58,154 bases of DNA from Streptosporangium subroseum (GTDB lineage Bacteria; Actinomycetota; Actinomycetes; Streptosporangiales; Streptosporangiaceae): contig NZ_FZOD01000062.1 in assembly GCF_900188345.1 (NCBI RefSeq), forward strand, positions 1 to 58,154, read 5' to 3'. Positions within the stretch are counted from its first letter, which is position 1, and each line of letters begins with the position of its first letter. The notes under the pieces were generated by a model. The model saw only the letters and a list, made by a program, of their open reading frames with translations. It did no database searches and was not told the DNA's origin. This document shows positions 48,982 through 56,358 of this stretch, piece by piece. A program made the position numbers and the translations under genes.

Positions 48982-49833
48982 CTAGCCGAAGAGGTCGGTC
49001 TCGCGGCCGTCCTGGTCGAGTTTGCCGGGCTCTCCCGCGAGCAGGGTGTAGTACTCCACGCCCAGCGCGGGCTGTCCCACGTTGTTGGACAGGGCGAAGA
49101 ACGAGCCTTCCACGCTGAGCTGCGTGCGGTGCGCGCGGAGCGCGGCGAGCTTGGCATCCAGATGTTCGGTCGCGTCGATCTGCGTGGTCACCTGCTCGTC
49201 GGGGATCCCGAAGCCGAAGTCCTCGGCGGATCTCACCCGGTCGAACGGCCCCGTGCCCGCCGCCCGCTTCAGCTCGGACACCGGCATCGCGGTGACGTAG
49301 AAGCGGGAGGGCTGCCACGGTTCGCCCGTGCCGTACGACGGGTCGCCGGCCTTCTCGAACGCTCGCCATGCCACCCGGTGGGCCTGGATGTGGTCGGGAT
49401 GGCCGTAGTAGCCGTTGTCGTCGTAGGTGACGATGACCTGGGGCCGCACCTCCCTGACGATGCCGACCAGCTCGGCCGCCGCCTCGTCGAGGTCGGCACG
49501 GAAGAAGCACGCCGGGTTGTCGTTGGTGGGCACGCCCATCATGCCGGAGTCGCGCCAGCGTCCGGCCCCGCCGAGGAAGCGGTGATCGTCCACGCCGAGG
49601 GCGGCGCAGGCCCGTGCCAGCTCGCCCTCGCGGTACGGGCCCAGCCGGTTCTCGCGGGCGGAGGCGAGATGCCAGGAGTCGGCGGGGATCACGTCGCCCT
49701 CCTCGCCGAGGGTGCAGGTGACCAGGCAGACGTGTGCGCCCTCAGCCGCGTACTTCGCCATCGTCGCACCGGTTCCGATCGACTCGTCGTCGGGATGGGC
49801 GTGTACGAAGAGAATGCGTTGGTCGCGCGGCAT
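48982..49833 (-). CDS. mshB: N-acetyl-glucosaminyl-inositol deacetylase (MshB-like)
   Basis: A 283-residue LmbE-fold zinc deacetylase. The metal motif is VHAHPDDESIGTGATM and the third ligand is in GHPDHIQAHRVAWRAF; TCTLGEEGDVI and FLGGAGRWRDSGMMG are characteristic of MshB, which removes acetate from GlcNAc-inositol in mycothiol synthesis. ATG 49833 follows AGGGGAAATCAGCC; in-frame residues back to 49944 are not conserved. An mshA-like gene lies 2.2 kb away. mshA and mshB are usually scattered in actinomycetes, so this pair may be an extra, specialised set; equally it may be the normal housekeeping genes. Confidence 0.88.
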   Translation of the reverse strand: MPRDQRILFVHAHPDDESIGTGATMAKYAAEGAHVCLVTCTLGEEGDVIPADSWHLASARENRLGPYREGELARACAALGVDDHRFLGGAGRWRDSGMMGVPTNDNPACFFRADLDEAAAELVGIVREVRPQVIVTYDDNGYYGHPDHIQAHRVAWRAFEKAGDPSYGTGEPWQPSRFYVTAMPVSELKRAAGTGPFDRVRSAEDFGFGIPDEQVTTQIDATEHLDAKLAALRAHRTQLSVEGSFFALSNNVGQPALGVEYYTLLAGEPGKLDQDGRETDLFG

Positions 49834-49987
49834 GGCTGATTTCCCCTTGTCCTTTCGGCTGCTGTCGCATTGCCTGCTTCCCGACGGACGGCCGTCGTCA
49901 CCTGCCAACGGTCGCCTTCCCGTCGAAGGGCATATCAGGCACACATGTCCTTCGTGTCATGACGGCCGCGTGTTACCGCGAGGAAAT

Positions 49988-51010
49988 TCACCTAGCGTCG
50001 ACGTATCCGGTCGTGGCGGCCCGAATTCCGGCCTGGAACCGGCTTACCGCACTGAGATTCTGGAGCAGCGCGCCGATGTGGCGGCGGCACGTGCGCACGG
50101 ACATTCCCAGCCTGCGGGCGACGGCCTCGTCCGTGAACCCCTGGGCCAGCAGATTGACGATTGCATGATGTATTTCGTCCGTGGCGCCCTGGTAACCCAT
50201 ATCGGAGGCGGAGTAAGGCGTCGCCGAATTCCACAGGTGCTCGAAGATCTCGGCCAGGAATCCGACGACGGCGATATCGCGGGCGGCGACGGCGCTCGAC
50301 GCCGGTCCGGACTCGCTCGGGTTGGACATGAACGCGATCGCACCATCGAAGATCACAAGGTGGTTCGGAAGCTGGGGCGTCGTGCGCACGCTGGCGCCGG
50401 CGGCGATGAGCTTCTTGATGTGTCCCCTGGTGGGAAGGTCGGCGCGGGCACTGTGCTGGTAGAGCATTCGCATGCTCACACCCCGTTCCAGCATGGCCAG
50501 ATTGCGCGCCAGCGTGTCGTCCAGGGAGGCGGTCCAGTAGGGGATGCTGGGCTCGATGCTCAGCACCTCGCGGTGGCACGCCTCCGCGGCCATGTGCAGC
50601 GATCCGCGCACGGCGGCCTCGTCGGGCAGCGCCTCTATGGAGCTGGATGGTTTCTTACTGCGTTGCGCCTCGTCGTATCCGTGCATGAGGGAATGCATCT
50701 GCGTACGAATTCCAGTGATCAGATCGCGACGGTGATGAATCTCCGTCTCCATCGGAGATATCAGCGAAGCCGCCGCGATCTCCGGATTCACCGGTACGAG
50801 GTTCGAGAGATGCCCGGGCTCCGGGCGGAGCAGATGGAGTTGTGTCAGCTGGTCTATGGCGTCCTTGACGATGCAGGGGTCCAGCTCAAGTTCTTTGGCG
50901 ACGTCGTAGGCCGTTCCGATATGGCCCTTGTGGAGTGCCTCAAAGTAAACCGAGGCCACGTCTTCGTCGAGTGCGCGTGGATGTTCCGGTTGCAAATGAG
51001 AGAGGTACAT
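49988..51010 (-). CDS. TrmB/LuxR-type HTH regulator
   Basis: A 340-residue regulator. The N-terminus has a winged-helix-like section (YFEALHKGHIGTAYDVAKEL, ELDPCIVKDAIDQLTQLHLL). The middle section (SIPYWTASLDDTLARNLAML, RGVSMRMLYQHSARAD) resembles the ligand/phospholipase-D-like domain of TrmB regulators. The C-terminus is a LuxR-type HTH: IVNLLAQGFTDEAVARRLGM, SVRTCRRHIGALLQNLSAVS. This architecture is frequent near actinomycete biosynthetic clusters. It precedes the mshB-like gene in the same direction (154-bp gap), and the NRPS gene is 5.4 kb away. Confidence 0.85.
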   Translation of the reverse strand: MYLSHLQPEHPRALDEDVASVYFEALHKGHIGTAYDVAKELELDPCIVKDAIDQLTQLHLLRPEPGHLSNLVPVNPEIAAASLISPMETEIHHRRDLITGIRTQMHSLMHGYDEAQRSKKPSSSIEALPDEAAVRGSLHMAAEACHREVLSIEPSIPYWTASLDDTLARNLAMLERGVSMRMLYQHSARADLPTRGHIKKLIAAGASVRTTPQLPNHLVIFDGAIAFMSNPSESGPASSAVAARDIAVVGFLAEIFEHLWNSATPYSASDMGYQGATDEIHHAIVNLLAQGFTDEAVARRLGMSVRTCRRHIGALLQNLSAVSRFQAGIRAATTGYVDAR

Positions 51011-51810
51011 CTCTATCCCCGTCGTTCACCGAACATGCGGTAAGCAATCGTTCTCCCACCGTTTCCCCGGGGGGCCGGCCAGGAGGAACGACCTGCAGGT
51101 TCCACGTGGAGTGAATATTTTCCGATCGGCTCGCGTCACGGTGTCGGCCGGTGTGCGGGCAGGCCGATCGGACGGAGGATCGAGGTCGAGAGGGATGTAC
51201 GGCCCCGGCCTTGAGCGCGCCCGGCGGAGGGACGCCTGGTTCCAGGCAGCGTTCGGCGGATGCTGCCACCGGTGCGGCCGGGGCCCGCCTGGAGATGAGC
51301 GACTCGCTTGGCAGGCGAAGCCGTAGCCACGCCTCCAGAGACGAAACCTGTACATCCGACAACCCACCCGCAAGCCTTCACCCCCTTGCAGCTCTTCTTG
51401 CCAGAGTGTGCCAGAAAATTGCACAACATTGCTAGATAGTTGTGATGAACCGTCTGGTCCGTCTTCTCCCGCCCGTCACACCCGGCATCGCGATCCGGCG
51501 GGCTCCGGCCACCCCCCGAGCGGCCGCCGCCATAACCGCACACCAGGCCGTTGGCATCATGTGATGGCCAATTGTTGCCAGCGTGCAGGGCCTGAAGGCC
51601 TGGATCAAGTGGTTGACGTCTCCGTCTTCGAGAGTGTCTGATCATTAACAGTTCGCGGCCGACGAGTCCTGACGGGTCGCGACTACGGCCAATCCACGGG
51701 CGGGGCCGGGGGGCGCTTTGCTGGATTCCACATCAGAAGTACGGCGAGTTCACCATGTGCGGCCGCCGTACTTCGTCAGGCTCCTCCTCCGGCCGTGAAA
51801 GCGGCGCGGT
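51011..51810. other. Intergenic region, no gene seen
   Basis: The first 800 bp of a 1010-bp gap between the divergent HTH regulator and mshA-like genes. Open frames here overlap each other and lack protein-like composition. An AT-richer segment at 51405-51460 (ATTGCACAACATTGCTAGAT) could contain the regulator's promoter. The 35-bp tandem repeat follows. Confidence 0.5.
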
Positions 51811-51915
51811 CTCCTGCGGGAGTGAGAGCGGGCACGGCTCACGACCCCTCGCGGGAGTGAGCGCAGACATGGCTCACGATCCCTCGCGGAGGTGAGAGCA
51901 GACATGGCTCACGCC
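51811..51915 (+). repeat. Tandem repeat, 3 x 35 bp, each with an inner palindrome
   Basis: Units at 51811, 51846 and 51881 share CGGGAGTGAG and GGCTCACGA. In each, GTGAG(C/A)GC faces GGCTCAC, giving a small inverted repeat per unit. The array lies about 105 bp before the mshA-like start and could be a regulatory site cluster or a replication-slippage product. Confidence 0.85.
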
Positions 51916-52020
51916 GTGCCGTTCCTGAACTCCGTACCGGGGCCGAGGTCCCGTTACCGAAGATCCCCAGCCCTGGCCGGGCGACGACGCGCCGCCAGGC
52001 GAGTGCTCAAGCGGAGGTGA

Positions 52021-53295
52021 ATGCCCGTGCCGCGACGCCTTCCCCAGAGGATCGCGACCGTCAGCGTCCTTACTTCTCCATTCGCCCAGCCGGGTGGGGG
52101 CGACGCCGGAGGGCTCAACGTCTACATCGTCGAGGTCGCCCGGCGGATGGCCGCGCTGGACGTCGAGGTGGAGATCTTCACCCGCGCGATCTCTCCCGAC
52201 ATCCCGCCGCTGGCCGAGCTCGTCCCCGGCGTGCTGGTCCGGCACGTGGCCGCCGGGCCCCCGAAGGAACTCGACAAGAACGATCTGCCGGCCACCCTGG
52301 CCCAGTTCACCTCCGAGATGCTGCGTACCGGGGCCGCCCGCGAGACGGGCGGGTACGACCTCATCCACGCCCACCACTGGCTGGCGGGGCGGGTGGGATC
52401 GGTCGCCAAGCAGCGCTGGAACGTCCCACTCGTACAGTCCATGCACTCGCTCGGCGCGGTCAAGAACGCGGCGAGGGCGCCGGGCGACGAGCAGGAACCC
52501 GCCAGCCGCATCGCGGGGGAGACCGCGGTGGTGGCCGCGGCCGATCGGCTCGTCGCCAACACCGTGCAGGAGGCGAACCAGCTGATCGCGCTCTACGGAG
52601 CCGATCCGGCGAGGGTGCGGACCGTCAATCCCGGTGTCGACCTGTCCCTCTTCCGCCCCGGCTCGCAGCCGGAGGCGCGGCGTAGCCTGGGCCTGCCCAT
52701 GGACGCCGTCGTCCTGCTGTTCGCCGGGCGGGTCCAGCCGCTGAAGGCGCCCGACGTGCTGCTGCGCGCCGCCGCCGAGATGATCCAGCACAATCCCGGC
52801 CTCGCCCGGCGGCTCGTCGTGGCGATCGTCGGCGGGCCCAGCGGGGCCGGGCTGACAGACCCGGATCATCTGGGCAAGCTCGCCGCCGCGCTGGGGATCG
52901 CCGGTCAGGTGAGGCTGGAGCCGCCCTGCCCCCAGCCGGAGCTCGCCGACTGGTACCGCGCGGCGACCGCGGTCGTGGTGCCTTCCCACGCGGAGACGTT
53001 CGGTCTCGTGGCGGTGGAGGCCCAGGCGTGCGGCACGCCCGTGGTGGCCGCGGCCGTCGGCGGTCTGCGTACGGCGGTGCGGGACGGGATCTCCGGGGTG
53101 CTCGTGGACGGGCACGACCCGGCCCGGTACGCGCGGGTGCTCGGCGACCTCGTCTCGGCGCCACGGCACCTGCGAATGCTTCAGAAGGGCGCGATCGCCC
53201 ACGCCTCCCGGTTCGGCTGGGAACAGGCCGTCGACGAGCTGATGACGGTGTACGGCGAGGCCATGGACGGAATCCTGACGACCGTGGACGCGTGA
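52021..53295 (+). CDS. mshA: D-inositol-3-phosphate glycosyltransferase (MshA-like)
   Basis: A 424-residue GT-B glycosyltransferase, family 4. Its start TSPFAQPGGGDAGGLNVYIV, the EIFTRA strand, YDLIHAHHWLAGRVG, VNPGVDLSLFRPG, GRVQPLKAPDVLL and the nucleotide-binding ESFGLVALEAQACG-like segment (AETFGLVAVEAQACG) match MshA, which links GlcNAc to inositol phosphate as the first step of mycothiol synthesis. GGAGGTGA sits just before ATG 52021. The C-terminal codons begin a 34-bp tandem repeat. Whether it serves housekeeping mycothiol or a product of the nearby NRPS cluster is open. Confidence 0.88.
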   Translation: MPVPRRLPQRIATVSVLTSPFAQPGGGDAGGLNVYIVEVARRMAALDVEVEIFTRAISPDIPPLAELVPGVLVRHVAAGPPKELDKNDLPATLAQFTSEMLRTGAARETGGYDLIHAHHWLAGRVGSVAKQRWNVPLVQSMHSLGAVKNAARAPGDEQEPASRIAGETAVVAAADRLVANTVQEANQLIALYGADPARVRTVNPGVDLSLFRPGSQPEARRSLGLPMDAVVLLFAGRVQPLKAPDVLLRAAAEMIQHNPGLARRLVVAIVGGPSGAGLTDPDHLGKLAAALGIAGQVRLEPPCPQPELADWYRAATAVVVPSHAETFGLVAVEAQACGTPVVAAAVGGLRTAVRDGISGVLVDGHDPARYARVLGDLVSAPRHLRMLQKGAIAHASRFGWEQAVDELMTVYGEAMDGILTTVDA

Positions 53296-53415
53296 AGGGG
53301 ACGGGGTCCTGAGAACCGTGGACGCGTGAAGGTGGACGGGTCCTGAGAACGGTGAACGTGTGAAGGCTGACGGGCGAGGACAGCGGACCCGTGAAGGGAC
53401 CGGGCGGCTGAGGCG
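53281..53415 (+). repeat. Tandem repeat, about 4 x 34 bp, across a stop codon
   Basis: ACCGTGGACGCGTGAAGG begins at 53281 and 53315, with diverged copies at 53349 and about 53382. The first copy contains the last codons and stop of the mshA-like gene. Confidence 0.85.
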
Positions 53416-53424
53416 GCGGGAGCT

Positions 53425-54159
53425 TCAGCCCGCGGGGCTCACGGATCCGAGGATCAGGGTGCGTACGGCGGCCAGATCGGCGTCGCTGACACCGCCCGCG
53501 CGGAGATAGGCCTCGGCGTCGAGGGACTCCACCGTGGAGAGGATGATCTCGCGGGCGGAGGTGTTCGCACGGTCGAGCAGCGCCTGGATGCGAGGGGCCT
53601 CGTCGGGCTCGCCCAGCTTGGCGTAGAGCGGTCGCAGGCGGACGGTGCTCAGCTCGTAGTCGGAGGCGATGTCGCCGGGGGCGACCCCCGCGAGCATGAG
53701 CAGCAGCAGGGTGATGAGCCCGGTGCGGTCGCGACCCGCGACGCAGTGCAGGAGAACGCCGCCGGGCTCGGCCCGGGCGATCGCGGTGACGGCCGCGGCG
53801 CAGCGCTCCGCCTTCCGCTCCAGGAACGGCCGGTAGTACAGGGGCGTGCCGTACACGCCTTCGCCCAGCCCGTTCCAGAACTCGGTGTCGGCGCGGTCGT
53901 CCAGGGGCACGCGCACGATGGTGAGCCCCGCCGGGCGGTCGTCCACCGCTGGGAGGTGCTCGCCGTCGTTGCGCAGGTCGACGATCGTACGGATGCCGTA
54001 GCCGGCGAGCGCCGCCCAGCCGGCCGGGGTGAGGCGGTGGGGGGTGTCGGAACGGACGACGGCGCCCCAGCGGGTCTCGCGGTCGTCGGCGGTGCGCATG
54101 CCGCCCAGGTCACGGACGTTGTAGCAGCCGTCCCAGTCGAGGTGCCGGTCGCGGGTCAT
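53425..54159 (-). CDS. Tyrosine-type protein phosphatase
   Basis: A 244-residue phosphatase of the Y_phosphatase3 family, dual-specificity-like enzymes that include phosphotyrosine and phosphoinositide phosphatases. The signature loop is HCVAGRDRTG, with Cys139 and Arg145 (CX5R). The N-terminal NVRDLGGMRT and TIVDLRNDGE motifs are typical. ATG 54159 overlaps the stop of a 30-codon frame upstream (ATGA), suggesting translational coupling, and the stand-alone condensation gene lies further upstream on the same strand. It may therefore be part of the NRPS cluster, in a regulatory or tailoring role (inference). Confidence 0.9.
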   Translation of the reverse strand: MTRDRHLDWDGCYNVRDLGGMRTADDRETRWGAVVRSDTPHRLTPAGWAALAGYGIRTIVDLRNDGEHLPAVDDRPAGLTIVRVPLDDRADTEFWNGLGEGVYGTPLYYRPFLERKAERCAAAVTAIARAEPGGVLLHCVAGRDRTGLITLLLLMLAGVAPGDIASDYELSTVRLRPLYAKLGEPDEAPRIQALLDRANTSAREIILSTVESLDAEAYLRAGGVSDADLAAVRTLILGSVSPAG

Positions 54160-54248
54160 CCGATCGCCCCGGCGAGAGGCCCCTGGTCTTCCGTGAACCG
54201 GATGAGATGGTCTTCCGCGAAGTCGATGAGAAGCCCTCGGTTTTCCAT
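54156..54248 (-). CDS. Possible 30-residue small protein, coupled to the phosphatase
   Basis: ATG 54248 (GGGGGCG about 6 bases upstream) opens a 30-codon frame reading MENRGLLIDFAEDH, LIRFTEDQGPLAGAIG. Its stop overlaps the phosphatase start as ATGA. It contains an internal duplication (LIDFAEDH / LIRFTEDQ) that corresponds to a 24-bp tandem repeat at 54184-54231. It lies between the stand-alone condensation gene (77 bp away) and the phosphatase on the same strand. It may be a real small protein, a coupling leader, or a remnant. Confidence 0.4.
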   Translation of the reverse strand: MENRGLLIDFAEDHLIRFTEDQGPLAGAIG

Positions 54249-54325
54249 GAGATCGCCCCCGGTCCGGTTCTCACGCCGGCACCCCGCGCCGCGTGGTCGT
54301 TCTCGTGCGGCCCTGGTACCCCGCA

Positions 54326-55837
54326 CTACGCGATCGTCCCCGCCTGGCCGAACACCGGCGCGTCCAGGGCATATTCCGAAGCCGCCCAGACCATCAGATC
54401 CTCGATGTGCAGGAGCATGCTCTCGGCCGTCTCTCCCCAGCCGGTCGCGTCACCCCACTGGAGGCTGAGAACGGCGCCCGCGCGGCGATGGAGCACCGTC
54501 AGCATGTATCTGGCGCCCAGCGGACGGGGCGGGGTGAAGGTGACGGTCCTGTCGTCCGCGGTCACGTCGCCGGGGAAACCGTCCTTCTCCGCCGGCCACA
54601 CCGGGTTGAAGTCGTTCGTGACCGAGTCGTCCATGTAACTGAACCGCGGATAGGCGACCCCGGTCTTGTAGAGATCCTCAAGGATCTCCTCGCACATCCG
54701 CTCGGTGGCGTACGGGTCGGCGTTGGCGAACCGGTGGCCGTACAGCTGCTGGGCGGCGCAGTCCGCGAGGGCCCGGCGGTAGGAATCCGCCGCGTCCCCC
54801 CTCGCCGGCGCCGGGACGAGCACCGGCATCGTCATGGTCGCCTTCCGCACCGAGCGTCTCGCACCGGCGGAGAACCTGTTCGCCGAGATCGCGAACAGAC
54901 CGGCCTGCGGCGACCGTTCCACCGCGCAGACGGCGGTGCCGAAGGCGAGGAGGAAGGCGGCGGAGGGGGACACTCCCGTCGCCCGCGCTATCGCCCCGGC
55001 GGCCTGCCCGGCCCGGCGGGAGACCAGCCAGCAGGAGCGGAACGCCCCCTGCTCCGAGGTGGGCGGGGGAGGAGTGTGGCCGTCGAGTGCCTTCCCGAAA
55101 CGGAACGCTCCCTGCTCCGAGGGGGACCTCGGGCGGGCGGACGGTCCGCTGCGAGGGGTGTGGCCGTCGAGCGCCTTCCTGAAGCCGAGCAATCGCTGCT
55201 CCCAGTACCCCAGGGCCCGCCGCTGGTAGACCAGCCCGGCCGGGGAGGTCTCCGACAGTGCGACGTCGATCGGCTGCTCGGCGCCTTCGACGCGGCCGGT
55301 GCGTTCGGCGCCGAACGGCTCGCGGCCCACGGCGCGCGACCTGATCGCGCGGGTCAGGTCGTCGCAGAGGACCCGCATCCCCCAGGGGTCGATCGCGACG
55401 TGGTCGACGACGATGTCGATCCGGCGCGCGAGCCCGCCCGTCGCGTACAGGACGACCTTGATGGGCCACTCGGCGCCGATCCGGAAGCACGTGCGCCGCC
55501 AGGGCGTGTCGAACCGCCGCCGGCCCGCCACATCCTCGTCCGTCACCTGGATCACGTCGTCCAGCCGTTCGTCGACCGGGCAGACGTACTGGCGGCTGCC
55601 CTCCTGGCCGGCGCGGTGGACCAGCGAGCGCAGTCCCTCGTGCCTGACGAGGACGTCTCGCACCGCCGTGACGACATGGTCGACGGGTACGTCGCGTCCC
55701 GGTATCACGGCGCAGATGTTGTCCTCGAAGGAGGTGTCCGTGTCGGTGGGAACCCAGTGGACCCACTCCTGCTGGGCCCAGGTGAGCCTTCCGCTCCGTA
55801 TCACCGATGAACTCGGTGACCATTCGGATTCGGTCAT
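54326..55837 (-). CDS. Stand-alone condensation-domain-like protein, altered HHxxxDG
   Basis: A 503-residue protein with the fold of NRPS condensation domains (C domains join acyl or aminoacyl groups), with no adenylation or carrier domain. An N-terminal LTWAQQEWVHWV replaces motif C1; the HHxxxDG motif is DHVAIDP (145-151), so the second, catalytic His and the Asp remain while the first His and the Gly do not. The latch and C-terminal half are recognisable (ATGVSPSAAFLLAFGTAVCA, GLFAISANRFSAG). An insert after YWEQRLLG contains two copies of KALDGHTP and SEQGAFR. It is divergent from the NRPS gene. It may be an ester-forming, release or scaffolding protein. Confidence 0.8.
   Translation of the reverse strand: MTESEWSPSSSVIRSGRLTWAQQEWVHWVPTDTDTSFEDNICAVIPGRDVPVDHVVTAVRDVLVRHEGLRSLVHRAGQEGSRQYVCPVDERLDDVIQVTDEDVAGRRRFDTPWRRTCFRIGAEWPIKVVLYATGGLARRIDIVVDHVAIDPWGMRVLCDDLTRAIRSRAVGREPFGAERTGRVEGAEQPIDVALSETSPAGLVYQRRALGYWEQRLLGFRKALDGHTPRSGPSARPRSPSEQGAFRFGKALDGHTPPPPTSEQGAFRSCWLVSRRAGQAAGAIARATGVSPSAAFLLAFGTAVCAVERSPQAGLFAISANRFSAGARRSVRKATMTMPVLVPAPARGDAADSYRRALADCAAQQLYGHRFANADPYATERMCEEILEDLYKTGVAYPRFSYMDDSVTNDFNPVWPAEKDGFPGDVTADDRTVTFTPPRPLGARYMLTVLHRRAGAVLSLQWGDATGWGETAESMLLHIEDLMVWAASEYALDAPVFGQAGTIA
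55038..55183 (-). repeat. In-frame duplication within the condensation-like gene
   Basis: CGGAACGC[C/T]CCCTGCTCCGAG occurs at 55038 and 55101 (63 bp apart) and GTGTGGCCGTCGAG at 55074 and 55158 (84 bp). All shifts are multiples of 3, so the duplicated peptide (KALDGHTP, then SEQGAFR) stays in frame. Confidence 0.85.
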
Positions 55838-56358
55838 CAGAAGCCCCCGCCTTCGATTATCGACATTCTCCCTCGGCGGTCGGAATTCGAAATGGCGAAT
55901 GGGAGGGAGAAACCGTCATGGTCGGCCTTCTGGCTCGTGCCCGGTGGAATTCCGGGAATTCACGGGATTCCCCAGGAGTGAGCGCCGGCCAATAGTGATC
56001 ACACACGCTCCGGGGCGGCGCGGTCAAGCTCCCGGGCCCTGTCTTCGCGTCCCGAACGCTGGCAACAAGTGGCAGACCACATGATGTCAGTGGCATTCCG
56101 GGAGGTTGTTCGCGACTCCCTGCGATGTCAGGAACGGTCCATCCAGGTCATCGGCATATAAGCCATGAATATTGACTGCTTGTGGGTATATGTAGGCATC
56201 TGCCATTATTTCGTGGTGATTATGATGGATCGCCTTGCGGGGGGCGCGGCCTGTCGGCGGGATTTTGTCATGAGGACGGTTCCGCGACTCCCCTTATCTG
56301 CCGGTCCGGCCTTCGAAGGGTTTGTCGCGGCGGCCTCCGAGATCTCGGAGCCCTAGGA
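55838..56358. promoter_or_regulatory. Divergent promoter region of the NRPS cluster
   Basis: 521 bp between the condensation-like and NRPS genes. It includes an AT-richer part (56150-56235), TGCGATGTCAGG near 56131, and a 63-codon frame from ATG 56165 that stops two bases before the NRPS start; this could be a leader peptide but has no clear ribosome site. No other gene is seen. Confidence 0.5.

Noticed and set aside
51811..51915. CRISPR mini-array from 35-bp units with palindromes
   Set aside because: Units are directly adjacent with no spacers.
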